Assembly: GCA_020049295.1 (NCBI GenBank) | Contig: JAIFLC010000045.1 | Span: 1-50,575, forward strand | Direction: 5' to 3' | DNA from: Bacteroidota bacterium | GTDB taxonomy: Bacteria > Bacteroidota > Bacteroidia > Bacteroidales > UBA12077 | DNA: 50,575 nt | Shown here: one piece after another, positions 1 to 9,271 of the stretch | How positions within the stretch are numbered: the stretch's first letter is position 1 | Layout: each line of letters starts with the position of its first letter | Translations under genes and position numbers: made by a program | Notes under the pieces: generated by a model | Seen by the model: only the letters and a program-made list of their open reading frames with translations | The model's database searches: none | What the model was told of the DNA's origin: nothing

Positions 1-300
1 GAATGGGGAACTAAGGAAAACATGATGTATGTGGTTGGTGCAACCAAAGCAGAATCGTTTAAGGAAATACGTAAAATAGTTCCCGATCATTTTATACTCG
101 TTCCTGGTGTTGGGGCACAGGGCGGTGATTTGGAGCAAGTTGCAGAATACGGAATGAATAAATCCTGCGGTCTCCTTGTAAACTCCTCACGAGCGATCAT
201 TTTTGCTGACATTACAAAGCAATTTGATAAAGTTGCTGCAGAAAAAGCTAGAGAAATGCAACAACAAATGGATGTTTTATTACAAAAATCTGGGTTTTAA
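1..300 (+). CDS. pyrF: orotidine 5'-phosphate decarboxylase, C-terminal part
   Basis: This is the 3' end of a gene that starts before the window. The frame is open from base 1 (E-W-G-T-K-E-N-M-M) through the stop at 298-300. The visible ~99 residues carry the C-terminal part of a TIM barrel with the phosphate-gripping loop [11 protein letters not shown], followed by a late strand with [11 protein letters not shown]. This pattern is typical of the longer 'type 2' OMP decarboxylases, which convert OMP to UMP in the last step of de novo pyrimidine synthesis. The catalytic D-x-K-x-x-D motif would lie upstream and cannot be checked. No terminator follows; a small hairpin repeat lies just downstream. 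Confidence 0.9.
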   Translation, partial: EWGTKENMMYVVGATKAESFKEIRKIVPDHFILVPGVGAQGGDLEQVAEYGMNKSCGLLVNSSRAIIFADITKQFDKVAAEKAREMQQQMDVLLQKSGF

Positions 301-311
301 TTTTTCTATTT

Positions 312-358
312 ATCTGCGCTAACCCGCCTGCCATACGGGTAGGTCATAAAAATCTGCG
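312..358. repeat. short extragenic hairpin flanked by 7-bp direct repeats
   Basis: Two copies of ATCTGCG (312-318 and 352-358) flank a small hairpin. Its stem is CCTGCC (327-332) against GGTAGG (338-343), with one G-T pair and loop ATACG. The segment is more GC-rich than the surrounding DNA and lies between pyrF and the DUF2851 gene. There is no T-run, so it does not look like an intrinsic terminator. It may be a dispersed Bacteroidota intergenic element, but I see no second copy in this window. Confidence 0.4.
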
Positions 359-426
359 TCACTACCGTTCTATTTTAATTCTTTTATTACTTTTATAGGT
401 GAGAAATTTACCTTAAGTATTAGCCT

Positions 427-1695
427 ATGAAAGAAGAATTCCTGCATTATATCTGGAAATATAAATTATATATGTCCGGAAAACTCAAATCTACTTCAGA
501 TCAAAATATTGAAATTATTAAAACAGGAACACATAATTTCGATTCAGGTCCCGATTTTTTTAATGCCAAAATAAAAATTGATAATACAGTATGGGTTGGA
601 AATGTCGAGATTCACATTAATTCATCTGATTGGTTCAGTCATAATCATAATACCAACAAAGCATACGACAATGTGATTTTGCAGGTTGTTTATCATCACG
701 ACAAAGAGATTTTCAGAACAGATGGACAGTCTATTCCAACTCTTGAGTTAACGTTTGATAAGAAATTATTAGCCAATTACGAAAATCTGCTTCAAAACAA
801 ACTATGGATTCCTTGTGAGAAGGACATATCAAAAGTTGATTTCTTTATTATTGATCAATGGATAAGCAAACTAGCGATTGAACGATTAGTGGAAAAATCA
901 CTGCGCATTGATGATTTGTTACATCAATTTAATAATAATTGGGAGACTGCTTTTTATGTTCAGTTGGCTCATAATTTCGGGTTTAAGTTAAATAGTGAAC
1001 CATTCGAACTGCTTGCTAAATCATTACCGCTGAGTTACCTGGCAAAACATAAAAACAGTTTATTGCAAATTGAAGCATTGCTTTTTGGCCAGGCTGGATT
1101 TTTAAACGATACTAATGGGGATGATTATTACAAATCATTACAAAAGGAATATTTGTTTTTAAAGTCAAAGTTCAGTTTAAAGCCAGTTGAAAAACATCTT
1201 TGGAAATTTCTGCGGTCACGACCCGGAAACTTTCCAACCATCCGAATTGCCCAGTTTGCTATGCTGATTTATAAATCATCAACTCTTTTTTCGAAGATTA
1301 TTGAATCGAAGAATTTGGATGAAATAAAAGAACTTCTGCTTGTCGAACCATCAGAATACTGGATCAATCATTATTTGTTTAATAAAGAATCGGTTAAAAA
1401 GAAAAAAAGCCTTGGCGAGAGTTCTGTTGATATTTTAATAATTAATACTGTTATTCCATTTTTGTTCGTTTATGGTAAACAAACTGGCAGCGAAACTATT
1501 AAGCAAAGAGCCTTGGATTTTCTTGAAAAAATAAAAAGTGAAAAAAACAGTATTATTGATTCATGGAATAAGATTGGTATTCCTTCCGATAATTCACTTT
1601 CATCACAAGCATTGATTCATCTTAAAAACAATTACTGCAATACTAAAAACTGTCTGAACTGTCAGATTGGAAACAAAATTATTTTAATGGGTTGA
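427..1695 (+). CDS. DUF2851 family protein
   Basis: This 422-residue protein matches the Bacteroidota family DUF2851 along its length. It has the N-terminal block E-F-L-H-Y-I-W and then GTHNFDSGPDFFNAKIKIDN, followed by NVEIHINSSDWFSHNHN, which is the best-conserved part. The central half is helical. The C-terminus ends in a small cysteine cluster (C-x4-C-x2-C in NYCNTKNCLNC) that could bind metal. The acidic and histidine-rich N-terminal half looks nuclease-like to me, but that is inference and no activity is established. There is no signal peptide, so it should be cytoplasmic. The start is the ATG just after the leader; the gene stands alone between pyrF and rpsO. Confidence 0.85.
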   Translation: MKEEFLHYIWKYKLYMSGKLKSTSDQNIEIIKTGTHNFDSGPDFFNAKIKIDNTVWVGNVEIHINSSDWFSHNHNTNKAYDNVILQVVYHHDKEIFRTDGQSIPTLELTFDKKLLANYENLLQNKLWIPCEKDISKVDFFIIDQWISKLAIERLVEKSLRIDDLLHQFNNNWETAFYVQLAHNFGFKLNSEPFELLAKSLPLSYLAKHKNSLLQIEALLFGQAGFLNDTNGDDYYKSLQKEYLFLKSKFSLKPVEKHLWKFLRSRPGNFPTIRIAQFAMLIYKSSTLFSKIIESKNLDEIKELLLVEPSEYWINHYLFNKESVKKKKSLGESSVDILIINTVIPFLFVYGKQTGSETIKQRALDFLEKIKSEKNSIIDSWNKIGIPSDNSLSSQALIHLKNNYCNTKNCLNCQIGNKIILMG

Positions 1696-1773
1696 GTATT
1701 TATTAAAACTATTATTATTCATGCGAATTAGAATGGAATACAGGATAAAAAACAAACTTTTTTATCAATTTAT

Positions 1774-1804
1774 ATTGCTGATTTGAAAAAAATAGATACT
1801 TTTG
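1774..1804 (+). promoter_or_regulatory. promoter of rpsO
   Basis: A Bacteroidota -7 box TACTTTTG (TAnnTTTG) lies at 1797-1804. ATTG at 1774-1777 sits 19 bases upstream as a partial -33 box (consensus TTTG). Transcription would start near 1810, giving a leader of about 40 bases before rpsO. Confidence 0.6.
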
Positions 1805-1849
1805 CAAATCTTTAATATTCAAGATTAGATAAACTAATAAATAAAAAGT

Positions 1850-2122
1850 ATGAGCTATTTAACAGTAGAGAAAAAGCAGGAAATATTTAAGCAATTTGGG
1901 AAATCTGAAACAAACACAGGTTCAACGGAGGGTCAGATTGCACTTTACACTCATCGTATTGGTCATTTAACCGAACATTTAAAAATTAACAAGAAAGATT
2001 TTAGCACACAAAGAGCTCTTCTTAAGCTTGTTGGTCGTCGTAGAAGATTACTCGATTATTTAAAAGACCAGGATATAGAGAAATATCGTGGTTTGATTAA
2101 AGATCTAAATATCCGTAAATAA
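1850..2122 (+). CDS. rpsO: 30S ribosomal protein S15
   Basis: The 90-residue product has the usual S15 length (E. coli 89) and its conserved core: the helix with TGSTEGQIALYTHRI, which contacts 16S rRNA, then H-L-K-x-N-K-K-D and the basic LVGRRRRLLDYL. S15 is a primary binder of the central domain of 16S rRNA and starts assembly of the 30S platform. It lies directly upstream of pnp, as in many bacteria. Here a hairpin terminator separates the two genes, so pnp expression may depend on read-through or its own promoter. Confidence 0.98.
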   Translation: MSYLTVEKKQEIFKQFGKSETNTGSTEGQIALYTHRIGHLTEHLKINKKDFSTQRALLKLVGRRRRLLDYLKDQDIEKYRGLIKDLNIRK

Positions 2123-2128
2123 TACCAG

Positions 2129-2156
2129 AAAGGGCAATTTTCAGATTGCCTTTTTT
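2129..2156 (+). terminator. rho-independent terminator after rpsO
   Basis: GGCAAT (2133-2138) pairs with ATTGCC (2145-2150) around loop TTTCAG. Flanking A/T pairs extend the stem, and a T-run covers 2151-2156. It lies between rpsO and pnp and could limit transcription into pnp. Confidence 0.8.
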
Positions 2157-2199
2157 CTTATAATAAGGCAGGTATGCCATTTAATTTAATACAATATAT

Positions 2200-4338
2200 A
2201 TGTACAATTTAGTAGAAAAAACAATCGATCTGGGTGATGGACGTGTTATCACCATTGAAACAGGTAAATTGGCAAAACAAGCCGATGGATCGGTTGTAGT
2301 TAAAATGGGGCGCACAATGCTTTTGGCAACTGTTGTTTCGGCAAAAGAAGCAAAAGAGAATGTTGATTTTATGCCTCTTTCAGTAGAATACAAAGAAAAA
2401 TTTGCATCGTTTGGCAGATTCCCTGGTGGATTTCTTAAACGCGAAGCAAGACCATCTGATTATGAAATCCTTGTTTCGAGATTAATAGACAGGGCATTAC
2501 GCCCATTGTTCCCGGATAATTTTCATGCAGAAACATTCGTAAATGTTGACCTTATCTCTGCAGATAAAGATGCAATGCCCGATGCGTTGGCAGGTTTAGC
2601 TGCATCTGCTGCTCTTTGTGTTTCGAATATTCCTTTTAATGGACCAATCTCCGAAGCACGTGTTGCAAGGGTTGATGGTAAACTGGTTATTAATCCAACA
2701 TTTACCGAGCTCGAACGTGCCGATATAGACATTATGGTTGCTGCTACTTTCGACAATGTGATGATGGTCGAAGGCGAAATGAACGAAGTTTCTGAAACCG
2801 AAATGTTAGAGGCAATTAAATTTGCTCATCAAATAATTAAAGTTCAGTGCACTGCTCAGATCGAATTAGCCAAGCAATTAGGTGTTGTGAAACGCGAATA
2901 TTGCCACGAAACTAATGACGAAGTTCTTCGCGAAAGAATTAAAAAAGATCTTTACTCAAAAACATACGAAACAGCCAAAACTTTTAAAGCAAAGCACGAA
3001 CGATCTGATGCGTTTGATAAAATCAAAGCTGATTTTATTGAAATATTAAAAACAGAAAAACCCGAAGAAGTGCTTAATGAAGGATTAGTTGGAAGATACT
3101 TCCACGATGTGGAAAAAGAAGCTGTTCGAAATCTTATTTTAGACGAAGGAATTCGCCTTGATGGTAGAAAAACTGATGAAATTCGTCCTATCTGGAGCGA
3201 AATAGATTATCTGCCTGCAGCTCATGGTTCAGCTATCTTTACACGTGGCGAAACACAATCCTTAACAACAGTAACACTAGGAACAAAGCTTGACGAAAAA
3301 ATGATAGATCAGGTAATGGTTCGTGGTACCGAAAAGTTTGTTTTACATTATAATTTTCCGCCATTTTCAACCGGCGAAGCACGCCCACACAGAGGTACTG
3401 GTCGTCGCGAAATTGGACACGGAAATCTTGCTCACAGAGCTTTGAAAAGAATGATTCCAACAGGAGCAGAGAATCCTTATGCTATTCGTGTTGTATCTGA
3501 TATTTTAGAATCAAACGGATCATCATCAATGGCTACTGTTTGTGCAGGAACTCTTGCTCTAATGGATGCTGGTGTAAAAATAAAACGCCCTGTGTCTGGC
3601 ATTGCAATGGGTTTAATTACAGATACTAAATCAGGTAAGTTTGCTGTTTTGTCTGATATCCTTGGTGATGAAGACCATTTGGGTGATATGGACTTTAAAG
3701 TTACGGGTACTGTAAATGGTATCACGGCTTGCCAAATGGATATTAAAATTGAAGGTTTGTCTTACGAAATACTTAAAAAAGCATTAGAACAAGCAAATAA
3801 GGGCAGAGCGCATATTCTTAACAAAATACTTGAAACCATCTCTGAACCAAGAGCCGATTATAAACCACATACACCAAGAATAGTTCAGATTAGGATTCCA
3901 AAAGATATGATTGGTGCTGTTATCGGACCAGGTGGAAAAATAATCCAGGATATTCAGGAAAAAACAGGTTCTACAATTACAATTACTCAAGAAGGCGATA
4001 TAGGTATTGTTGATATTTTTGCTGATAACCTCGAAGCTATTGATAAAGCTTTATATAGAATTAATGGTATTGTTGAAGTGCCCGAAGTAGGGAAAGTATA
4101 TAATGGTATCGTTAAATCAATTGTTGCTTTCGGTGCATTTGTCGAGATTCTTCCTGGCAAAGATGGATTGCTTCATATCTCTGAAATAGATTGGAAACGT
4201 CTTGAAAAAGTTGAAGATGCCTTAAAAGAAGGTCAGGAAATAGAAGTAAAAGTGATCGAAATAGATCAGCGTAGCGGTAAACTTAAATTATCGCGAAAAG
4301 CATTACTTCCGAGACCCGAAAAGAAAAAAGAAGAATAA
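2200..4338 (+). CDS. pnp: polyribonucleotide nucleotidyltransferase (PNPase)
   Basis: The 712-residue protein has the full PNPase layout. A first RNase PH domain is followed by an all-helical linker and a second, catalytic RNase PH domain from about residue 340 ([11 protein letters not shown]). The acidic active-site motif [17 protein letters not shown] lies near residues 485-502. A KH domain starts near 565 with the [11 protein letters not shown] loop, and an S1 domain starts near 630 ([21 protein letters not shown]). The enzyme degrades mRNA 3' to 5' by phosphorolysis and is usually part of a degradosome-like complex. The linkage to rpsO is conserved across bacteria. A strong terminator follows. 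Confidence 0.98.
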   Translation: MYNLVEKTIDLGDGRVITIETGKLAKQADGSVVVKMGRTMLLATVVSAKEAKENVDFMPLSVEYKEKFASFGRFPGGFLKREARPSDYEILVSRLIDRALRPLFPDNFHAETFVNVDLISADKDAMPDALAGLAASAALCVSNIPFNGPISEARVARVDGKLVINPTFTELERADIDIMVAATFDNVMMVEGEMNEVSETEMLEAIKFAHQIIKVQCTAQIELAKQLGVVKREYCHETNDEVLRERIKKDLYSKTYETAKTFKAKHERSDAFDKIKADFIEILKTEKPEEVLNEGLVGRYFHDVEKEAVRNLILDEGIRLDGRKTDEIRPIWSEIDYLPAAHGSAIFTRGETQSLTTVTLGTKLDEKMIDQVMVRGTEKFVLHYNFPPFSTGEARPHRGTGRREIGHGNLAHRALKRMIPTGAENPYAIRVVSDILESNGSSSMATVCAGTLALMDAGVKIKRPVSGIAMGLITDTKSGKFAVLSDILGDEDHLGDMDFKVTGTVNGITACQMDIKIEGLSYEILKKALEQANKGRAHILNKILETISEPRADYKPHTPRIVQIRIPKDMIGAVIGPGGKIIQDIQEKTGSTITITQEGDIGIVDIFADNLEAIDKALYRINGIVEVPEVGKVYNGIVKSIVAFGAFVEILPGKDGLLHISEIDWKRLEKVEDALKEGQEIEVKVIEIDQRSGKLKLSRKALLPRPEKKKEE

Positions 4339-4350
4339 ATTAGATAATTT

Positions 4351-4382
4351 AAAGACCTGATGAAAATCAGGTCTTTTTTTTT
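4351..4382 (+). terminator. rho-independent terminator after pnp
   Basis: A 10-bp perfect stem, AAAGACCTGA (4351-4360) with TCAGGTCTTT (4367-4376), encloses loop TGAAAA and is followed by a T-run to 4382. Confidence 0.9.
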
Positions 4383-4533
4383 ATAAAACTCATCGCTTTA
4401 ATACACATTTTGAAAACACTCATATCTTTATTAAATTTATAGGCAGAAATTTAATTTTTTTTAGTACTAATTAATTATCTTTATTAATTAATATAAAAAC
4501 GAATAGAACCAAACGACAATAAAACCTACCATT

Positions 4534-6651
4534 ATGATACGAAAAACATTTCCAATCTTTTTAATTGCAATTACTTTAATGATCTCATGCAATAAGCGAA
4601 CTATACAGTATCCCGAGACAAAAAAAGCAGATCAAAAGGATGTATATTTTGGAGTTGAAGTAAGTGATCCATACAGATGGCTCGAAGATGATAAATCGCA
4701 GGAAACAGAAGCCTGGGTAAAAGCCCAAAATGAAGTAACATTCTCTTATCTGTCACAGATTCCTTATCGTGACAAAATTAAGGAACGACTTACCAGTCTT
4801 TGGAACTTCGAAACTATGCAAGCCCCATTCAAAAAAGCTGGAAAATATTTCTTCTTCAAAAATAATGGTCTTCAAAATCAGGATGTATTATATATGCAAA
4901 ATTCCTTTACAGACGAACCAAAGATCTTACTTGACCCTAATTCCTTATCAGAAGATGGAACAATTGCTTTGGGAGGATATTCTGTATCTAATGATGGTAA
5001 ATATCTGGCCTATCAGATTTCAAAAGGTGGATCTGATTGGAATGAGATACTTGTTAAAGAAATTGAAACCGGAAAAGAACTTGAAGACCATATTAAATGG
5101 ATTAAATTTTCGGGTATTGCATGGTATAAGGATGGTTTCTTTTATAGCCGTTACGATGAACCTTCAAGTGGCTCAGAACTTTCAGGTGTGAATAAATATC
5201 ATAAAGTATTTTATCACAAGTTAGGCTCAATTGCTTCAAATGATGAGTTAATTTATCAAAATCCAGAATATCCATTAAGAAACTACCGGGCTCAGGTTTC
5301 TATAGATGAAAAATATCTTTTTATTTACGAAACACAATCTACAAACGGAAACAACTTGTATGTTAAAAACCTTCATAAAAAAGATAATTTTATAAAACTA
5401 ACAACAGGTTTTAACTACGATTATACAGTATTAGACCATGTAGATGATAATCTGATTGTAATTACAAACTACAATGCTCCAAAATATAAGCTTGTAAGAA
5501 TTAACGTAAACACACTTGAAATAGGAAATTGGATCGACATTATCCCTGAAAAGAAAGATGTGTTGGCAAGTTGCCGATTAGCTGGTGGGAAGGTTATTGC
5601 TTCTTATTTAAAAGATGCTCAAACCAAACTCGAAATATATAGCTTAAAGGGTGATTATTTGTCTGATATTGAATTGCCTGCAATTGGTACAGCAGGTCGA
5701 ATAAACAGTGTGTACTCAGAAAATGAAGTATTCTTTTCGTTCGTTTCTTTTACAGTGCCCAATACTGTTTTTATTTATAATACCGATGAAGGAGTTATAA
5801 AACCATTTTTTGAACCTAAACTGGATTTCGATTTTTCTAATTATGAAACCAAACAGGTATTTTATACAAGCAAAGATGGAACAAAAGTACCGATGTTTAT
5901 TGTACATAAAAAAGGACTTGAACTTAATGGTAAAAATACTACAATGCTATATGCCTATGGTGGTTTTAATATCAGTCAGCTGCCTTCATTTAGCTTAGAG
6001 CGATTGATTCTGCTTGAAAATGGAGGTGTTTTTGCTCTTGCAAATATACGAGGCGGTGGCGAGTATGGCGAAAATTGGCATAAAGCTGGAGTTGGACTTA
6101 ATAAGCAAAATGTTTTTGATGATTTTATTGCTGCATCTGAATATTTAATAAATGAAGGTTACACATCACCAAAAAAACTTACCATTAGAGGTGGATCAAA
6201 CGGTGGTTTATTAGTCGGTGCTGTAGTTAATCAAAGACCAGATCTATATGCTGTTGCATTTCCTGAGGTTGGTGTTATGGATATGTTACGTTATCATCAG
6301 TTTACTATTGGTTGGGCTTGGGTAGATGAGTATGGATCAAGTAAAGATTCAATTCACTTTGAAAATCTTTACCATTATTCACCATTACATAATATTAGCA
6401 ATGGTTTAAATTATCCTGCTACAATGGTAATTACTGCAGATCATGATGACAGAGTTGTGCCAGCTCACTCGTTTAAGTATATTGCAACATTGCAAGAAAA
6501 ATATATTGGCAAAAATCCTGTATTAATCCGTATTCAAACAAAAGCAGGACATGGTGGAGGTAAACCTACTGCAATGAGAATTGATGAGGCTGCAGACAGA
6601 TTGTCTTTTCTTTTTTACAATACAAACCTGAAACCAGTATATTCTGAATAA
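4534..6651 (+). CDS. prolyl oligopeptidase family serine peptidase (S9A), lipoprotein
   Basis: The 705-residue protein starts with a lipoprotein signal (M-I-R-K-T-F then L-M-I-S-C, cysteine at residue 19), so it should be exported and lipid-anchored. Residues from about 25 to 430 form the seven-bladed beta-propeller, opening with the S9A signature PYRWLEDDKSQETEAWV. The C-terminal alpha/beta hydrolase carries the triad Ser555 (RGGSNGG), Asp638 (ADHDDRVVP) and His673 (AGHGGGKP), with spacing close to that of mammalian prolyl oligopeptidase. It should cleave short peptides after proline. It has its own transcription unit, with a near-consensus -7 box TATCTTTA at 4476-4483. Confidence 0.95.
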   Translation: MIRKTFPIFLIAITLMISCNKRTIQYPETKKADQKDVYFGVEVSDPYRWLEDDKSQETEAWVKAQNEVTFSYLSQIPYRDKIKERLTSLWNFETMQAPFKKAGKYFFFKNNGLQNQDVLYMQNSFTDEPKILLDPNSLSEDGTIALGGYSVSNDGKYLAYQISKGGSDWNEILVKEIETGKELEDHIKWIKFSGIAWYKDGFFYSRYDEPSSGSELSGVNKYHKVFYHKLGSIASNDELIYQNPEYPLRNYRAQVSIDEKYLFIYETQSTNGNNLYVKNLHKKDNFIKLTTGFNYDYTVLDHVDDNLIVITNYNAPKYKLVRINVNTLEIGNWIDIIPEKKDVLASCRLAGGKVIASYLKDAQTKLEIYSLKGDYLSDIELPAIGTAGRINSVYSENEVFFSFVSFTVPNTVFIYNTDEGVIKPFFEPKLDFDFSNYETKQVFYTSKDGTKVPMFIVHKKGLELNGKNTTMLYAYGGFNISQLPSFSLERLILLENGGVFALANIRGGGEYGENWHKAGVGLNKQNVFDDFIAASEYLINEGYTSPKKLTIRGGSNGGLLVGAVVNQRPDLYAVAFPEVGVMDMLRYHQFTIGWAWVDEYGSSKDSIHFENLYHYSPLHNISNGLNYPATMVITADHDDRVVPAHSFKYIATLQEKYIGKNPVLIRIQTKAGHGGGKPTAMRIDEAADRLSFLFYNTNLKPVYSE

Positions 6652-6690
6652 TCTTAAGATTTGTTCATAAAATATTTTATGTAAAATTTC

Positions 6691-6734
6691 TTAAAGCTGT
6701 TTTGAAGTTTATCTTTGAAGCAGCTTTAATTTTT
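6691..6734 (+). terminator. probable terminator after the S9 peptidase gene
   Basis: TTAAAGCTG (6691-6699) pairs perfectly with CAGCTTTAA (6721-6729) across a 21-base loop, followed by TTTTT. The loop is long for a terminator. It contains TATCTTTG (6710-6717), a match to the -7 promoter consensus TAnnTTTG with TTTC 19 bases upstream, so the same stretch may also start transcription of the kinase gene downstream. Confidence 0.5.
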
Positions 6735-6748
6735 AATAATTAATTTGA

Positions 6749-7384
6749 GTGGATTTAAGTTATCTGGTAATAGAAGGAAACATTGGTGCAGGTAAAACAA
6801 GCTTTGCAAAAAAAATTTCATCTGAACTAAATGCAAAACTTATTCTTGAACAATTTGCTGATAATCCTTTCTTGCCAAAATTTTATAAAGAACCTGATAA
6901 ATACTCTTTTCAGCTCGAGCTATCATTTCTCGCCGAACGTTATCACCAGTTAAATAAAGAGTTAACTTCCCGTGATTTATTTAAAACGATTACAGTGGCC
7001 GATTACTATTTTATGAAATCCCTTATTTTTGCCAGATCAACTCTTAAGGATGATGAGTATAATCTCTATCGACAGATTTTTGATATCATTTATAAATCAA
7101 TTCCAAAACCTGACTTATATGTTTATCTGCATCAGGACATACCTCGTTTAAAGAAAAACATTAAGAAAAGAGGACGTGATTATGAGCAGGATATAAGCGA
7201 AGAATATCTCGAAAAACTGCAAAATGGCTATTTTGATTTTTTCAAAAAGCAAGAAGATATTGCTTTTTTAATAATTGATATTAATACATTGGATTTTGTT
7301 GAGAATCAAGACGATTATGAAAAGATTAAAAATGTAATTTTTCAGGAAAAATACAAGAAAGGAATCCACAGACAGATTATTTAA
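6749..7384 (+). CDS. deoxynucleoside kinase family protein
   Basis: The 211-residue protein starts at a GTG codon, the only start that keeps the full P-loop strand in place. Its Walker A motif GNIGAGKT is at residues 10-17. It continues with the family's LEQFADNPFLPKFYKEP, the LAERYHQL helix (E-R-Y replacing the D-R-S/E-R-S motif) and a basic lid KKRGRDYEQDISEEYLEKL. This is the bacterial deoxyadenosine/deoxyguanosine kinase group, which phosphorylates salvaged deoxynucleosides in the cytoplasm. Base specificity cannot be read with confidence. The gene appears monocistronic. Confidence 0.9.
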   Translation: MDLSYLVIEGNIGAGKTSFAKKISSELNAKLILEQFADNPFLPKFYKEPDKYSFQLELSFLAERYHQLNKELTSRDLFKTITVADYYFMKSLIFARSTLKDDEYNLYRQIFDIIYKSIPKPDLYVYLHQDIPRLKKNIKKRGRDYEQDISEEYLEKLQNGYFDFFKKQEDIAFLIIDINTLDFVENQDDYEKIKNVIFQEKYKKGIHRQII

Positions 7385-7438
7385 CCCACTAAAGTTAAAT
7401 ATTTTCCATGTATTTTTTTTTTTTTGATTAAACATTAG

Positions 7439-7446
7439 TAAGTTTG
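7439..7446 (+). promoter_or_regulatory. -7 promoter element of the OmpA/TPR lipoprotein gene
   Basis: TAAGTTTG matches TAnnTTTG, 53 bases before the start codon. The nearest TTTG (7423-7426) is only 12 bases upstream; the expected -33 position falls in a 15-base T-tract, so the upstream element is unclear. Confidence 0.45.
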
Positions 7447-7499
7447 TATATTGTATTGGATGAATAAACTAAAATTTTAAACAAATAATCAATCAAACT

Positions 7500-9218
7500 A
7501 TGAAAAGAATTAATTATTTTGCGTCTTTCTTATTCGTAGCAATTATTTTAAGTAGTTGCGGCGGACTAGATAAAATGAAAGAAGAAGCTTCAAACCTTAA
7601 GTATAATGTTACTCCAAAAATATTGGAAGTGCATGGAGGTATGGTAAAATACACTATAAATGGTGATATTCCTGCCGAATGGTTCAATAAAAGTGCAATT
7701 TGTGAGTTTACTCCTATTTATAAATACGATGGAGGCGAAGTTGTAGGTGAACCTAAAACTTATCAAGGCGAAAAAGTTGAAGCTAACAACAAAGTTATTG
7801 CCTTTGAAACAGGTGGTGCTATTGAATTGCCAGGTGAATTCAAGTACGAAGAAGCCATGAGAAAAGGTGAGCTTCAAGTTAAAGTTGTTGCTTCTGTAAA
7901 AGACAAATCATTAGAATTGGGTTCTTTAAAAGTTGCTGATGGTATTATAACCACTCCATTGTTAGTTCAAGTTGATCCTCAATCAATTACTTTTCCTGAT
8001 AATTTCCAGAGAATTAATGCTGAATCTAAAAATGCTGATATTCATTATGTGATTCAACGTTCAGATGTTCGCAAAACTGAATTAACTGCTCAGGATGTTG
8101 TAGAACTTGAGAAATTTGTTAAAGAAAGCCTTGAAACAGCAAATAAAAAATTCAAAGGAATTGAAATTTCATCATATGCTTCACCAGATGGACCTGAAGC
8201 TTTAAACGATAAATTGTCTGCTGAAAGAAAAAAATCTGCTGATCAGTATTTAGCTAAAGTAGTTGGCAAAACTAAAATGAGCAAAGAAGATGCAACTGCT
8301 ATTTATCAAATGAAATCAACTGCTGAAGATTGGGACGGATTTAAAAAACTAGTTGAAGCATCAACAATACAGGATAAAGACATCATTTTAAGAGTTCTTT
8401 CTATGTATTCAGATCCTATCGTTCGTGAAAAAGAAATAAAAAATATTTCTGCAACATATAAAGTATTAGCTGATGAAATTCTTCCTCAGTTAAGAAGATC
8501 AGAAATTGTTATTAATGTTGAAAAAACAGGATTTAGCGATGAACAGATTTTAGATTTTGCTATTAATAAACCTGATACTTTAAATGTTGAAGAATTATTA
8601 TATGCTGGTAAATTAGCTCAAACAAACGAAGAAAAAGCAAAAATTTACACTGCTGCTGCAGTTAAATATCCTGGTTGTTTCAGAGCTTGGAATAACTTAG
8701 GTTATGTAAACATTATGTTAAATAATGTTGCTGAAGCAAAAGCTAATTTCGAAAAAGCAAATGAAATAAAATCAGGTGATCCAATTATTACCAATAACTT
8801 AGGTGTAATTGCATTATTAAACGGTGATAAAGAAAATGCTCAGAAATTTTTCTTAGAAGCTACAGATGCTGGTAAAGCAGTTAATTATAATCTTGGTATT
8901 TTAAAAATAATGGATGGCGATTATGAAGCAGCTGTTAATTACTTCCAGGATTCTAAATCATTCAATACTGCTTTAGCTATGTTATTAGCAGGTAAAAATG
9001 ATTCTGCTATGAAAACTATCGATGCAGTTGAAGAAGATTGTGCAATGAATTACTATTTGAAAGCTGTTATTGCTGCAAGAATTGGTAACGAAGGCGTTGT
9101 TCTTGAAAGCTTAAAAACAGCGATTGCAAAAGATAAAGATCTAATAAAAATGGCAAAAACTGATTTAGAATTCAGAAGCTATTTTGAAAACGAACTTTTT
9201 AAAGCAATTATTGAATAA
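7500..9218 (+). CDS. lipoprotein with OmpA-like and TPR regions
   Basis: The 572-residue product begins with a lipoprotein signal (I-I-L-S-S-C, cysteine at residue 20). Residues ~30-170 are beta-rich and unassigned. About residues 175-260 resemble an OmpA-like fold (ISSYASPDGPEALNDKLSAE followed by RKKSADQYL), where the family's N-x-x-L-S-x-x-R pattern appears as N-D-K-L-S-A-E-R and could bind peptidoglycan. From ~380 to ~500 there are tetratricopeptide-like helical repeats (FRAWNNLGYVNIMLNN, ITNNLGVIALLNGD, VNYNLGILKIMDGD). It is probably an outer-membrane-anchored periplasmic scaffold. The domain mix recalls PorE of type IX secretion but lacks its other domains, so I do not assign that role. 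Confidence 0.75.
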   Translation: MKRINYFASFLFVAIILSSCGGLDKMKEEASNLKYNVTPKILEVHGGMVKYTINGDIPAEWFNKSAICEFTPIYKYDGGEVVGEPKTYQGEKVEANNKVIAFETGGAIELPGEFKYEEAMRKGELQVKVVASVKDKSLELGSLKVADGIITTPLLVQVDPQSITFPDNFQRINAESKNADIHYVIQRSDVRKTELTAQDVVELEKFVKESLETANKKFKGIEISSYASPDGPEALNDKLSAERKKSADQYLAKVVGKTKMSKEDATAIYQMKSTAEDWDGFKKLVEASTIQDKDIILRVLSMYSDPIVREKEIKNISATYKVLADEILPQLRRSEIVINVEKTGFSDEQILDFAINKPDTLNVEELLYAGKLAQTNEEKAKIYTAAAVKYPGCFRAWNNLGYVNIMLNNVAEAKANFEKANEIKSGDPIITNNLGVIALLNGDKENAQKFFLEATDAGKAVNYNLGILKIMDGDYEAAVNYFQDSKSFNTALAMLLAGKNDSAMKTIDAVEEDCAMNYYLKAVIAARIGNEGVVLESLKTAIAKDKDLIKMAKTDLEFRSYFENELFKAIIE

Positions 9219-9237
9219 ATCAATAATGAAGAAATAG

Positions 9238-9268
9238 AAAAGCGATTCATATGAATCGCTTTTTTTTG
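9238..9268. terminator. bidirectional terminator between convergent genes
   Basis: A perfect palindrome reading GCGATTCATATGAATCGC (9242-9259) is flanked by A-run and T-run, serving the lipoprotein gene from the left and the TrmH-type gene (minus strand) from the right. Confidence 0.85.
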
Positions 9269-9271
9269 TTT

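Noticed and set aside
2523-3725. Several open frames on the minus strand inside pnp
   Set aside because: They lie fully within a conserved gene, lack family motifs and reflect codon bias of the real frame.
7411-7425. 15-base T-tract before the OmpA/TPR gene as a terminator
   Set aside because: No stable hairpin precedes it.
7500-9218. PorE-type T9SS component
   Set aside because: OmpA-like and TPR regions are present but in a different order and without the WD40 and CRD domains.
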